Shown: piece after piece, positions 21,327 to 33,050 of the stretch
Position numbering within the stretch: position 1 is the stretch's first letter
Layout: the number at the start of each line of letters is the position of its first letter
Assembly: GCA_963854735.1 (NCBI GenBank)
Contig: OY978101.1
Location: forward strand, 806,001-870,000
Origin: Marvania coccoides
Taxonomy: Eukaryota; Chlorophyta; Trebouxiophyceae; Chlorellales; Chlorellaceae
DNA: 64,000 nt
Direction: 5' to 3'
Notes under the pieces: generated by a model
Told to the model about the DNA's origin: nothing
Databases searched by the model: none
What the model saw: only the letters and a program-made list of their open reading frames with translations
Made by a program: the position numbers and the translations under genes

Positions 21327-22490
21327 GTGTTAATGGCGCCACGGCATGAATGCTGTCATGAAAAGCTTCCTCGAGTCAAAGTGGAGGCGCTCCAAGGCGC
21401 CACGATCGAGCATATTAACGAAGTAGAAGATAACACAATTTTTGGCTGGCCGCCGCCCCTCCAGGAGGCCACCACGTTGTCGCGCATGGCAACTTTGAAA
21501 TTTTCAGAGCACTCCTCAAAACTGGAGCTGAAGTCAACGCTGGGGCCGAAGACCACCTCACCAACTCTTCTGCATATTCTGAGACTGGAGGAGCGCTCGA
21601 GCTGATCATTCTTCTTCTCGACTTCGGTGCCAACCCTAATTCACATTTCCTATGCACGGGCTAGCAAATTTGGCCACGTATATTCTAATTAAAATGTTAT
21701 TAGTTAGTTAGTCACCCTCACCCGAATACAATACCCTAGCTCAGTAAGTTCCAACGCCTGGCCAGAAACTCTGACATTCGATCTGCCCTGGGGAGAGTGC
21801 CCTTGGGGGATTGCAAAGGCGGCGGGATGGCCCTGGGAATTTACAATTTTGCCCCTAATTCTACCGAAGAAACCCGTAACATGGATTATCAAACTTCTCC
21901 CCGCTCCACATCGCCTGCCGCAGCGGTCACATCCATGCTGTGCAGCGCTTCGTCGCAGCTGGGGCACATCAACGCGGCTACTGATTATTGCCCCCCCCCC
22001 CCCCCCCCCTCCCCTCCACCTCGCAGCCAAGCACCACGAGGTGGTGAAAGCGCTCATTGGAGCTGGATTCAACATCAAGAGCCGCTCGGAACCATCAGAG
22101 ACCCTCCGCATCGATGGCTGTTTCATGCCCGCTGCACTGAGCTGCGGAGCATGGGAATGCAAACGTCGTGCTGCTGCTGCTGGACTTTAGAGCTGCCCTG
22201 GAACCGCTTTGCAGCTTTCGCAACATGCCTTTCCGCGGTGTTTGCTGGGCACCACGAAGCCGCAGAGGCGCTAATTCACGCTGGCGCAGACGTCTCGGGC
22301 AAGAGCATCCCGGGGAAGCACTCCTACATCAGTCCAATGAGCTGCGCGTTGAGGAAGAAGAAGGAAGGAAGGGAAAATAGTTCGGCTGCTAGGCGTGCTG
22401 CGTTTTTGCTGCGCTGCAGCAGCAGAGCGTGCCTACTAGAAAGACGACAAAATTTGATACGACATCCTTTTGGTCCAGGAGCAAGAAATC
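21327..22490 (+). pseudogene. ankyrin-repeat gene remnant
   Basis: Ankyrin consensus pieces occur in changing frames: LLKTGAEVNAGAEDHL and LLLDFGANPNS near 21520-21650, LHIACRSGHIHAVQRFVAAG near 21905-21965, AAKHHEVVKALIGAGFNI near 22025-22075, and AVFAGHHEAAEALIHAGADV near 22240-22300. Stops and frame changes separate them, and a poly-C tract interrupts at about 21990-22008. No intact reading frame longer than about 230 codons keeps the repeat register. I read it as a decayed member of an ankyrin family rather than an intron-rich live gene. Confidence 0.6.
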
Positions 22491-22658
22491 ATTAAACTAG
22501 GCTAAATTTTTATAAGAGACTCCGGGAGTGCCAGTTGCTAACCCATTGGTCCCCCAAAAATCGAACGGATCTAAATTTTGCAGTGTTATATCACCTGTTC
22601 ATTAGCTGACTGGAGCTAATCGAGAAAGTCATTTTTCTCTCTCTGTGGGTTTCAAAAA

Positions 22659-23480
22659 ATGCGTGGAGTCAATAATATCTCATATTTCCTGATGCGGACG
22701 CCGGCTTTGACCTGCGTGGCAGTGATTTCTGCCTTTCTAAGCTGTGTTTATCTGGCAAGTAAGGGAACTAAAATTTGCTTGGTCTCTCCCCATCTATCTG
22801 GCACTCAACAAATTGGCTTCACGTTCAACCCATGCAACCGTGGAAATTCATCAATTCCTTCATTCTTTGATTCTAAAGATTTCATGAATAATAGTATGAG
22901 AGCAGTGCGGGCCATTTATCGACTGAAAACTATTGGTTTCTTTAGTGTTTGCAGTGCTTCCAGCCCATGCACAATTGTGGATGTTGGGGCTGGACATATG
23001 GCAGTCAAGCGCCAGCTTGAAAGTGAGAATTTGCATGAATTTGTGCACTACATTCCTGTCGATAGAGTTCCTCGGTATGAAGAAACTGTTGTGTGTGACC
23101 TGAACAATTTGGAGTTTCCTTTTTATGAGATCGACAAGGCCGGGGGATCTCGTGTCGCATTCCTTTTTCTTGGAAGCTTTGAATACGTCGTGAATAAGCC
23201 AGACATTTTGAGGGCAACCGCTCAATATTCGGATTCGTTGGTGTATCTTGAGTATAATTTCGGGAGAGCACTGGAGAGTCAGTCTTCAAAATTCAAATGG
23301 ATTGCTCCGATGACCCCGGAGGAAATAGGATTGTTGTGCACACAATTAGGTTGCAAAATGTGGTCAAGTGAAGTAAATAAGACGACGATTACTGCTAAAG
23401 CATCCTCAGCTGTTTTATTGCATAAAGAAGTGGCTGTCGGAATTGAATCCTCGATATTCAAAAATTCAGAAACACTGTGA
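22659..23480 (+). CDS. membrane-anchored protein with methyltransferase-like core
   Basis: Single exon, 273 residues, with a true ATG. Residues ~10-34 form a hydrophobic helix (signal anchor), suggesting type II topology in the secretory pathway. The core contains CTIVDVGAGHMAVKRQL, then YIPVDRVPRYEETVVCDLNN and a later LVYLEYNFGRALE. The D-x-G-x-G and following acidic strand resemble the SAM-binding start of class I methyltransferases, but the family is not recognised. Codon use is strikingly AT-rich and the gene has no introns, unlike its GC-rich neighbours, which is compatible with recent transfer or a different compositional history. It sits beside repeats and an ankyrin pseudogene. Confidence 0.7.
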   Translation: MRGVNNISYFLMRTPALTCVAVISAFLSCVYLASKGTKICLVSPHLSGTQQIGFTFNPCNRGNSSIPSFFDSKDFMNNSMRAVRAIYRLKTIGFFSVCSASSPCTIVDVGAGHMAVKRQLESENLHEFVHYIPVDRVPRYEETVVCDLNNLEFPFYEIDKAGGSRVAFLFLGSFEYVVNKPDILRATAQYSDSLVYLEYNFGRALESQSSKFKWIAPMTPEEIGLLCTQLGCKMWSSEVNKTTITAKASSAVLLHKEVAVGIESSIFKNSETL

Positions 23481-23822
23481 ATTGCAAGCAGTAGTTTGAG
23501 TAATTTGTAGTAGAAGCTGGCGAGGCGGTAATTCCACTCAGAAGCAGCTATCATAGAATTTCACATGCCCCAGTGTACTGACAATAATTGAATAATCCGG
23601 TGAGACAGCAGCAGACCGTTTCGAAAATAGGGCGGTGGTTTAGAGATAGCTCTCAAACTAGGTAGTACAACAACTCGTACTAGAATTCTCTTGATATTTA
23701 TCATTTCAACCTTTGCGGTTTTCTCTTATAAAATCTCTTGTAAAACAATATTATGTATTCAAACAAAAAATCCCAACCACAACTTAAGCATAGAAATCAT
23801 GAAATGCGTGATTTTTCTCTCT
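23481..23822. other. intergenic, no gene seen
   Basis: This separates convergent genes. It is AT-rich. No gene or repeat was recognised. Confidence 0.5.
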
Positions 23823-26800
23823 CTAACTCTGTTTGCACCCTGGCGGCGCTTCTTCCTCTTCCTCTGCTGCAGCTGCGCTCTCCTTCTCTTTTCCCGCTTC
23901 CGTTCCATTGGCGGCCGCAGGCGCTGCGTCTGCTGCAGCCTCCTGACTTGCAGAGGACGGCGCATTCGTAGCCTCATCAGCTGGCGCCTCTGGCGGCTGG
24001 ACAGCCACTGCAGCAGCAGCTCCGCTGCCGTTCGATCTCATCGCCAACGCTGCCTCTGAGACCACTGCCACTGCCACTGCTGGTGTCGGAGCTGGAGCTG
24101 CTGGCTGGGGCAATGGCGGCGGCGGCTGCTGCTCCCCTCCAATGCCTGCCGCGTTCAACATTTTGGGCGTCAAGCCCGATGAGATAGTGGCAGCTTTGGT
24201 CCATGTGATTTCCCACAAGCTGCGCCCCTGTCCGTCCGTCCAGTCGGGCACCAGAATGCCGCTGCTGGCCAGCACCAGCAGCAGGTTCTTCACGTTCTCC
24301 GGCACGCTCTCCAGCACCGCCTCCTGCCGCACCTCCATGCACGCCTGCAGCGCGCCCAGCGCGTTGCTCCACAGCTCCAAAAAGTCGCGGTCTGTCGCCA
24401 TCACCGGCACGTATTGCAGCAGCACCTTGGTCAGCATGTTCACCGCCAGCCGCACCGTCTTCTCCAGCCCAGGCCGCGTGCGGGCGGTCTTGGGGCTTGC
24501 CGCCATTTTCGCCAAGTCGCCCACCAGCGGCACCAGCAGCTCCCCCGTGGTTTGCACCCACAGCTCCGCCGGGAGATTCAGCGGGGCGGAGGCGATCAGC
24601 GTGCGGTGCAGCGCCGCCACCGAAGTGTCCCTCAACTGCCGGGCATCTTCCCGGCACAGCCCCCTGGCCATCACCCCCACCGATGTCAGCCACAGGTCCA
24701 CCAGGGACTCGTCCGACAGCACAATGGGGGTGGAAGACTCCTCGCTCTGCGCCGCCAGCGCCTGTGTCGGCAGCCAGGAGAACAGCGCGTCGGCGCAGTC
24801 CAGGAACCGCGCTGCAGCTTCCGGGTGGCTTCCTTTGTACCGGTCGATCAGCTGCAGGCAAGACTCCAGCAGCGGCATGTAGGACTCGGCAGACAGCCCC
24901 CCTGGGTCTCGGCATGCCAAGCTCAGCGCCTCAAAAGCGGCGGGCACCGCCTCTGGGCGCGCAGAAGTCATGCGAATGAGCGCCGCCACCGTGCGCCAGT
25001 CCGCCTCGCTGCGAATGTACGGCGCGCTGCTCTTCAGCAGCGCCAGCAGGTCCCCAGAAATGGGCTCAGACAGCGTCCACGCCGCCGGCTGCGGGAGACC
25101 CACCACCAGCCGCAACGACGCCAGCAACATGGCGGCGGTGTCTTCCTTGTAGGGCAGCAGCCGCTGGCACACCCGGAACAGCCCAGCCACGGCGCGTTCC
25201 ACCAGCGGGGTGGCTTCTTCCGCTGCGTCGGGGGCGGTGCATGCGGCCACGTACTCGTGGATGAGTGGCCACACCAGCCCCACGCGGTCGCGATTGCGCA
25301 GCGCCAGCGTTATGAGCAGCTCCAGCGCCAGCTCCGCCGTGTCAGACTCTTCCCCGGTGCGGGCGGCATTGACGACGTTGCCGCCGGCCCACATCGTGGC
25401 CTTGACCAGCTCCACCAGGGACTCCGCAGTCTGCAGTTAAAAAGCGTGTAGTACTGAGTAAGACCAGACGATTTCAAGTATTTGGGGGAGGGTTCAGAGC
25501 GGGGAATGGCCGATGTCATATTAATAAAAAGAGATGAAGAAAGGGTGAATAAAGCAAAGAAAAAAGCGTGAAAACAAAATCTCAATCATACGTACCAGGA
25601 ACTTTGAGTCGGCGATGACGTCCTCCACGTGGCAGGCCTCCACGCTCTGCTGCGCCGCCGCCACCGCCGCCTGCTCGCGCGCTGTGGCCAGCTCCGCCGA
25701 CGCCGCGTCCCCGCCCTCGATGGAGATCAGCGAGTTGATGGCGCGCGAAAACAGCGAGGAGGAGGACCCCCTGCTCTTGGACAGGTGCGGCCGAGGCAGC
25801 CGGCGGCGAGCGTCCTCGATATCTTCCACATCTGCTGCCACCACCGCCGGGGTCAACAGCCCTGCCTTGTGCAGCCGCACCACGCAGTCCAGAACGTGCC
25901 TCCACCCCCCGTGCAGGCTGTCTCCGTACCGGTTTGCGATCGCAAAGGTGGCCTCAACTGCCGCCCGTCCCTTCTCAGATTCGCCGAACGCCAGCGCTGG
26001 CTTGGGCGCCGCGGGGTTCAGCGCGGCGGTGTACTTGCCCAGAGTTGCCAGCAGCTGGTCGCACACGTCAGGCACGCCGTGCAGCGTCGCCAGGCGGGCG
26101 GCGACCAGCAGGCCGTCCATAGCTCGGTGCGCAATGCCAGGGTCGACAGAACCGTCCAAAATGACGCTCACCGCCGCCAGCGTGGGTCCCCACACCAGCG
26201 CAAACATGTCGCGCTCCACGGCGGCGTCCACGCGCGCTCCCCGCTGCATGCGCCCCCGCGGCCGCGCCGCCTCGCGAATGAGCTGTTCCCAGAACACAGA
26301 CTGCTGCGGCAGCTCCTCAGGGGTGCACTCCGACGAGATCTTCAGCTCGTCCCCCGAGATCCGCTCGTAGATGCTGCTCAGCAGCTCCTTGGGCATGGGT
26401 TCCCCGTCGTTGGTATTGTCGTTGATCCGAGAAAAGTCCTTCAAGCTCATCTTCTTCTTGTTCTGGGTGTTGTGCAGGTCGGTGTTCAGCATGATGACCG
26501 AGAACGCCAGCACGTAGGCCGCGTCAGCGCTCTTCAGCCCCGCGCCCGACATTTGTTCGTGGTAGCGGCGTCCAAAGACTTGCATGATGCGGTCGATTTT
26601 CTGGCCCTCGCCCGGCGGCCGGAACGCGTCCATGAACAGCCGCAGCGCCAGGTCGAACTCCATGCCCTGGAAGTCGAAGGTCTCGATGAAAGCCAGCCGG
26701 ACGTTGTCGTAGAAAGTGTCCCGTTCTCCCAGGACCTCGCCGATGGCTGCCTTGGCCAGACCGGGGCAGCACCGCAGGAACCGCGCCACAGAGGTGGGGT

Positions 26801-29020
26801 CCAGTGTGGGGGGCAGCAGATTGAGCGACTGGCAGTACTGCAGCCCTTTCTTGGCGTCGCGATTGAAATGCTCCGCCACCGCTGCCAGCCGCGCTTTGAG
26901 GTGCTTTTCAGCGCGCGCTATCTGCGCGGGGGACGCATCTGAGTCGTCCAGCAGCGTGGGCGGCAGCCCGCGCGTCAGCGGCGTCCAGATGTCGATATAC
27001 GACTGCGGTTCTGGTGGGGGCGGGGCAGCAGCCGCTGCCAGGTCTTCCAGCGACGGTTCCGCGCCCAGCTGCGCGCTGGCCACGCCCAACGACGCCAAAA
27101 TCGCGATGATGCCGTCCAACGAGATGCAGTGCACGGAAGAGACCGGGCCGTTGACTGGGAACGCTGCCTTTGACAGCAGCGTGCAAATCTGCTCAAACAG
27201 GTTCGACCGCTCGATGCGGCAGTCCAGGTTGAGGTAAATGTCTTGAACGAACCGCGGCTGGTTACAAAAGTCCAGCACCCCCTCCAGCGCCACCTGCTGG
27301 GCCTCCATCGAGGGCGCCCCCCGCCCCTCCGCCATCGGCAGCAGCAGCAGCCCCAGCAGCGCCTCCACCTGCAGCAGCATCGTGCGGTTGAAGTACACGT
27401 ACAGCGCCAGCGCCACCTGGCAGATTCCAGCCAGGCACGCCAGGCTGGCGTTGGCTGATGCCGCAAACATTGCCTTTACCAAGTCCCGCTGCAGCATGGA
27501 AGAAAGCAGCTCATGGGAGTCCAGCGCCGGGCCGGCGGCGTGCAGCGCGCACAGCACCAGGTCGAGACCGTGCGCGGGCAGCCCGCTGTGCTGCTTGGAG
27601 GGCGCGGCGGCCACGAAACTGACGATGAACTGCAGCACTTCGCACAGCGCCTCGATGCCGTAACCATCCTCGTCTGAGGCTCCCACAGCGGACAGGCTGT
27701 CGTCGGCAAAGGGGGAGCTGATGGCGCCCTCCACTGCGCTGCCTTTGGGAGGTGACAGCAGCGAAACGATGCCGTGGTGAGGCGTCGTGTCGGAGGTGGC
27801 AGCTGAGGCGGCAGATGCCTCGCTCGCTATCGCTGCAGCCTCAGGCTCAGGCGTGGGGGGCTCCGCAGCGGTGGGTACAGCCCGCCCAGGCGTCTTCGCA
27901 CTGCCACCTCCTTGCTGTTTTGCCGCATTTTCATTTTCTTCTTCCGCCGCTGCTCCTGCTGCTGTTGTTTTCTCCCCTGCCGTTCCCTCAGCCAGCTCCC
28001 CTGAGCCGCGCGGCGTGGCGGGCGGCGACACCTTCAAGCGGCGCTGGGCGTGCAGCAGCGCTGCGGGGGAGCGTCCCGGCGTCACGCTCTGCATGGCGTC
28101 AACCCTCGAGAAAATTGCCGCCACCAAATCTTTCATCGCCCGGCGAGAGGCCTGCGTCAGCAGCTCGGAGGTGTCCCGCCCCTTTTCCGTCTGGTAGTGC
28201 CCGATGCGGTAGCAGGCTTGGAAGATGTTGATAAGGTTGTCGTGGGTGAGCAGCCGGCCCTCGGCTGAACATACCGTGGCCACCAAAACATCGAGGATGC
28301 GGTTCAGCACGCACTCGTCGAACGCAGGGTAGGTGGCCTCGAACTTGCACTGCGTCACCGCCTCCGCCACCGCGTGCAGCGCCTCCGAGACCCCCACAGA
28401 AGAGGCAGCTGCGAGGGAAACAGCAAGGCGGTCAGAGAGGGGAAGAAAATGCTATGAAACAGCAAACATCGGCGGCATAAAGGAGCTGGGAAAGTGAAAG
28501 TTTAGAATCAGCGTAAATGTTGAAATAATTCTTACAGAGGATGTCGCTTCTGAGGACTTTGAGCACCGCTGAGAGGGCGACGTCAGTAACAGTGCCGCTG
28601 GTCTCAGGGGACTTGATTACGTGGAGGAAGGGCGTCAGATAGTCCAGGGGCTCCACCTTGGACCAGTCTGTGTGGGGCAAAGGGCGTTGAATGAGAAAAA
28701 AATGTGTTTGCACAAGCAAGATCATCGGGAGCTGGCGACTTGCCTGGCCAACCAAATAGCTTGCGCCTCAAATTTTTTAGAGCCTCGCTGAGACCGTCTT
28801 CCAGCTCGTTTTCCTGCAGCCCAGAGCTCAGATCAGTTGCGAATTCCGCGGAAAACAATAATTCAGAGTAATATTTTATTTCCTGCCAACTACTCACTCC
28901 GTATCTCCCTCCTGCCGCAGACCACCGATTGCTGGAGCGCATGGACGCCAGCACCGCTGCGGCCTCTCCATTAAGGAGCAGAGCCGCGGGATGAATAGAA
29001 TTGTTGTTCTGTGACTCCAT
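23823..29020 (-). CDS. GNOM/GBF1-type ARF guanine-nucleotide exchange factor (SEC7)
   Basis: Exons 29020-28898, 28813-28744, 28667-28536, 28408-25596 and 25430-23823 sum to 1581 codons in frame. N-terminal DCB/HUS regions match plant GNOM in order (AAAVLASMRSSNRW, LDYLTPFLHVIKSPET, FEATYPAFDECVLNRILDVL). The SEC7 domain contains FIETFDFQGMEFDLALRLF and the catalytic glutamate finger in FRPPGEGQKIDRIM, plus FSVIMLNTDLHNTQNKKKM. HDS domains follow (NRDRVGLVWPLIHEYV, LVERAVAGLFRVCQRLLP). The protein loads GTP on ARF for COPI or recycling vesicle budding. An Ala/Glu/Pro-rich insert of ~130 residues lies before the HUS box, and the C-terminal ~80 residues are low complexity. The second intron uses GC (28743-28742). 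Confidence 0.93.
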
Positions 29021-29314
29021 CTGCTTAATGCGCAAAAAGACCTTCCATTCTCGCGGCAACAGCGAGTACCAATTTTCAATTTTGATGTTAAAAAAAAAAC
29101 GCTTTGCAATGCAGCATTTAAAATGTCTAATAAATTAAAATTTTCGCTAGAACCCCTCAGTGTGCTGCGAGTGCTCTGCCTGGCCCCTCATGGAGAAAAT
29201 TATTATATTTGTATTTAAGTAAATAAAGCTAAATGAAAGTAGCATCCGCATGTAATAATGGATTGATTAAGGGGGGAGGGCCATGCTCAAGTTTCATTCA
29301 AATCTGATCACCAT

Positions 29315-31622
29315 TCACGCTTCGCCGCTGCTCCCTGCCGTCGCTGCCAGTTCATGCCCGCTGCTGCTCTTTCCCTTTCCATGGTACCATCGGTACGCAA
29401 AGTACAGCCCCAGGCCTGACACAGACGCCCCTGCCGCCAGCAGCGCCGCCCTTCTCAGCATTCTGCGGTGCTGCTTCTTGGCCCTTAGAGATGGAGTTTC
29501 AGGAATGGAAGCTTCAGACTTCAGGGCTGCGCTCACGACGGCCTGGTACACGGGAGCCAGCGCTGCAGCTGCCTCTGACGACGGCAGCCCCGCAGTGGCG
29601 GGGAACGCCACCGGCAGCCTGATTCTGAGTGCTGCACAGGCTTCGCCGACCTCTGCCGCCACCGCCGGCGCCATGTGCTCCTCGTTGAAGCACAGCAGCA
29701 CGCAGGGCAGCGCGTCGCCCGCGGCGGTGGCCACCGCCACCATCTGCTCCATCGCCGACCGAAAAGTCTCCGGCTCGCAGCCGTCAAAAGCAAACACTGC
29801 AGCGTCGCAGCGCTGCAGCTCGGCCGCCCGGTCGGGGCTCACCAGCAGCGCCCCAGCCTGCTCGTCGGTCATCGACCGCAGCACCAGGGTCAAACTAGCG
29901 CTCGCCGCCGCGGTTGGCGAAGCTGCTGCAGAGGGGGCGCCAGCATCAGATGATTCCTCTGCAGCTGCTGCATCTGCTGTGGAGCTTGACGGGGCGGGAA
30001 GCGACACAACAGCTACCGCTGCTGACGCGGGCCCCGTGTGGGCGCCATGCGCGGGCCTGGCTTGCGTGATGAGGCCTTCCAGCACCGGTCTTGTGTCCAC
30101 CCCCGCTCCTCCGAAAACCAAGCAGTGCAGCAGCCCCCGGGCGCCGTCCTGCCCGCGCCGCTCCTGCTGTCGCGGCTTGGACACCGTCAGCAGCTGCTGC
30201 AGCGGCTCAAACACTGGAAATCCCAAGTAGACGGCACTCGCCAGCACCGCCTCTGGGTCGGTTGCGGCAGCGTAGGCCAGCAGCGAGAGGTAGCCCTGCA
30301 GCGTGAGGAAGCCATTGCGCTTGCTGATCTCTACCAGAATGCCCTCGTACTGCGGCGCCTTCCACGGGCTGTGTAAAGAGAGGGAGCGAGGGGGGGAGAT
30401 AGTTTTTGGCGTCAGTTTTTGCTCATAAACCCACCCAAATGGGGGCATTGAGACGGCGAATCTAATTGTAAACGAATACTGCATAAAACTCACTCTTCCG
30501 GGGCGGTAGAGAACATTTCTTCCCGCTCCTTCACCGACAGCGCCCCGTCCTTGTCCACATCGAATTTGTTGAACGTCTCCGTGAAAAACGCGCGCCCTGC
30601 GGGGGTCAGCTCCACCACCTGATCCGCGCTGCTTCGCTGCGGCGCCTTGCCGCGCGTCACGTCGTCCCGCAGCCGCAAATTGTTGGCGTACCCGAACTTT
30701 CGCAGCACCGCCCACGTGGTCTCCAGGCGCCCACGCTCGATGAACAGCGCGTGCAGGAACAGAAACCCCTTGAGCGTGAGCCCCCCCCGCACGATGCCGT
30801 CCTCGCACTTCTCGGTCACTACCTGCTTCACGCCTGCCAGCTCCTCTGACTGCAGCGGCGTGTTGAAGCAGTGGATCTGAAACATATCCAGCTCCGCGTC
30901 GTTCAGCACGCCGTCGCCGTCGTAGTCGCACCACATGAAGATGCGTTTCAGCGCGCGCGCGCACAGGGGCCGCAGTTTTTGGGCCTCGGGCTCATAGAGC
31001 GGGGCCATGGGGTGGACGACTGATTTGAGGGCGTAGTAAAACACCTCACCCACGAACTGGAGCTTGCGGGAGGAGCACTCCATGCAGGTCTCGATCTGCG
31101 GGAAGGTCTTGACGATGGGCAGCACCGCCTGCGAGCTCAAAATATTGAGTATTATTTTGGGTGGGGTTTCCGTCGCTTTTGGTGGGCTAAACGCAGGAAA
31201 GAGAGGGATTTTGTTTGAAAACATACCTGGTGCAGGGACTGGTCTGCAGCGCGGAGGTCGCTCTTGCACCCCACGAGCAAAATGGGGACGGTGGTGCCCA
31301 GGCGGCGCAGCTCGGGCAGCCAGTGCGTGGACACGCGGCGCAGGGTCTGGGGCTTCTCCATGCTGAAGCACAACACAATGACGCTGGCCTCCCTGCATGC
31401 CGACTCCAGGGCTTGCTTGTCCTCGGGCCTGGAGGAGGTGTCGGTGATCACCACCGGCACGCCCTCAGGAGTGGTGTCAGCGGGGAGCCTGGCAGGCGGC
31501 AGCACGGGGGGAGGGTGATCGGGGAAGGTTTCTGTGGCAGCGGCGGTGATCAGCGAGGTCTTGCCGACGCCAGAGTCGCCCACAACAGTAATGAACACTG
31601 TTTCAGCAGGCTCGGTCGCCAT
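29315..31622 (-). CDS. Miro, mitochondrial Rho GTPase
   Basis: Exons 31622-31227, 31128-30494 and 30368-29315 give 694 residues. The first GTPase domain has the P-loop GDSGVGKTS (15-23), switch region ITDTSSRPED and the base-binding VGCKSDL. Two EF-hands follow (DYDGDGVLNDAE and DVDKDGALSVKE), each with the ELM-type partner helices. The second GTPase-like domain starts GLLHCLVFGGAGVDTRPVLE, where the P-loop Gly-Lys-Ser/Thr is lost, so it probably does not bind GTP normally. A single C-terminal transmembrane helix (RRAALLAAGASVSGLGLYF) with basic flanks anchors it in the outer mitochondrial membrane. Miro links mitochondria to motors and ER. It diverges from the IF1-like gene 247 bp away. Confidence 0.93.
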
Positions 31623-31869
31623 CCTGTAGGATCCCAGGCGGCAGGCGGGGCGCGAACTGTGTGCACAGTTATAACTATTAATCAAATGGATGATCCAGAG
31701 AGGGACGCCACAAGTTGCCCGCCCTCTCTTTGTCTTTCTTTGCAAAAACTAGATGACTGAGAAAATTAATGAAGGAGCGCCTCCTGCGAGCCAATCGAAA
31801 AGCTAAAAATAATCCTATTAAAAAGGGTTTTATCTTGCGGTTGCGTGAAAAAATCAGAGAGGGTAAAAG
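31623..31869. promoter_or_regulatory. bidirectional intergenic region between two mitochondrial-protein genes
   Basis: 247 bp between the start codons of Miro (minus) and the IF1-like gene (plus). It must hold both promoters; no element was resolved. Confidence 0.4.
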
Positions 31870-32409
31870 ATGTTGCACGCTGCAATGCGCAGGAGTGCTC
31901 GCTCCTTGGCCCCCAAGGTCGAGGCGGTGGTCGTGGCACAGCGGGGCAACGCATCTTCGATGCAAGGAATGAAGGGTGCGCCGCCCATGGAGGACGCGGA
32001 ACACTCCGAGTTCCGGAACCGTGATCTTCCACAATATGTATTTTTTATGGAGGGCACTCACCTTACCCTGCTGTTTCTGTGCAGGCTATGAGGGTAAGGA
32101 ACAAGCGGAGGAGGCTGTGTTCTTCCACAAGGAGGACGAGAAGCTCCTGAAGAAGCTGCTGGGCAAGGTGCGGGCGGCGGCGGAGGTCAACGACAAGCAC
32201 GCTGCCGCGGGCGCCCGCGCGACGGAGCTGTCCTCCCTTGAGTCGATCGTCGGCAGCAAGCTTACGGACGCCGACAAAGAGGGTGAGAGAGAATCGTGAC
32301 TTCATGATTTTTTTATTATTATTTATATAACTAAAGCGCTCTTCTTACTCCCCCCTTTCTCCCCTCCCCTCACCCTGCAGCGCTCCTGAAATGGAAGCAT
32401 GACCACTGA
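31870..32409 (+). CDS. IF1-like mitochondrial F1Fo-ATPase inhibitor
   Basis: The last two exons, 32085-32282 and 32381-32409, are clear and encode EQAEEAVFFHKEDEKLLKKL, a Glu/Lys-rich helix then an Ala-rich segment ending LLKWKHDH. The first exon starts at 31870 with a basic, acid-poor leader (MLHAAMRRSARSLAPKVEAV) typical of mitochondrial import. Its donor is ambiguous: GT after 32020 or after 31975 both keep frame, giving 125 or 110 residues. The E-x-x-Y/F-F-x-x-x-x-x-x-x-L-x-x-L helix is the inhibitory region of IF1, which blocks ATP hydrolysis at low pH. Similarity is by helix pattern, so family membership is probable rather than certain. Confidence 0.6.
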
Positions 32410-33050
32410 ACAGCAGCAGCATTGTGATTGGAAAGTTACTATGGAGGGAAGGCATCCATAGGAAATTATAGTCTTGGCGTGCCTTTTTGCTCGCCCCGTC
32501 ATGATGGAAAAGACACTTTTAGTAAATTTTGTTGCGCTTTGTTTTTTTCTTCTTCTTTCCCTCCGTCTTGAAGGCGGGCATGTAAAACGCGTATTTGGAA
32601 AGTTACCTGATGTGTTTATCGTAGGGTGGGCTGAAAATGAGACAACGGTTAAAAAGGCATTACAAAAAAAAAGTGGCAGGTCTTCTGACGGGACAGCATT
32701 GCACATTCTCTGCCATACGCATTGCCCCCATTACGATCTTACAGTTACTGAATTATGCTGAACTTGGAAAGCATCTTTAGAAAGAAAATGCCATGCAAAC
32801 CACTGCAGCACTGGAAAAAAGCAATGCCTGATGCGAATGGAATAGAGGAGAAATGCATTACAATGTGAAAATCGTATCAAACACATATGCAGCCCAAAAA
32901 AATTAATGAAAAGCAACAACAGCATTGAGGGCGATAAAACTAGAAATTTGCGTTAGTTGCCTTATTTCACAACAAAATTAATGACTGAATTCACGACAAT
33001 ACTTATATTAGCATCACGAGACGGCAGGCTTGTGCATGCCGCCATCGAAT
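32410..33050. other. intergenic with a possible small secreted ORF
   Basis: Within this 640-bp gap an ATG at 32501 opens an 86-residue AT-rich frame. It has a hydrophobic leader (MMEKTLLVNFVALCFFLLLS) followed by KLPDVFIVGWAENETTV, and ends at 32761. The segment after the leader resembles the 5'-phosphosulfate-binding start of sulfotransferases (LPDxFIVGxxxxGTTxL) but lacks the key Lys/Gly, and the rest of such an enzyme is absent. It may be a truncated relic or chance. Confidence 0.3.

Noticed and set aside
24414..26942. Long plus-strand frames opposite the ARF-GEF
   Set aside because: Complementary-strand artefacts of GC-rich codons; the minus strand shows a continuous GNOM-type protein.
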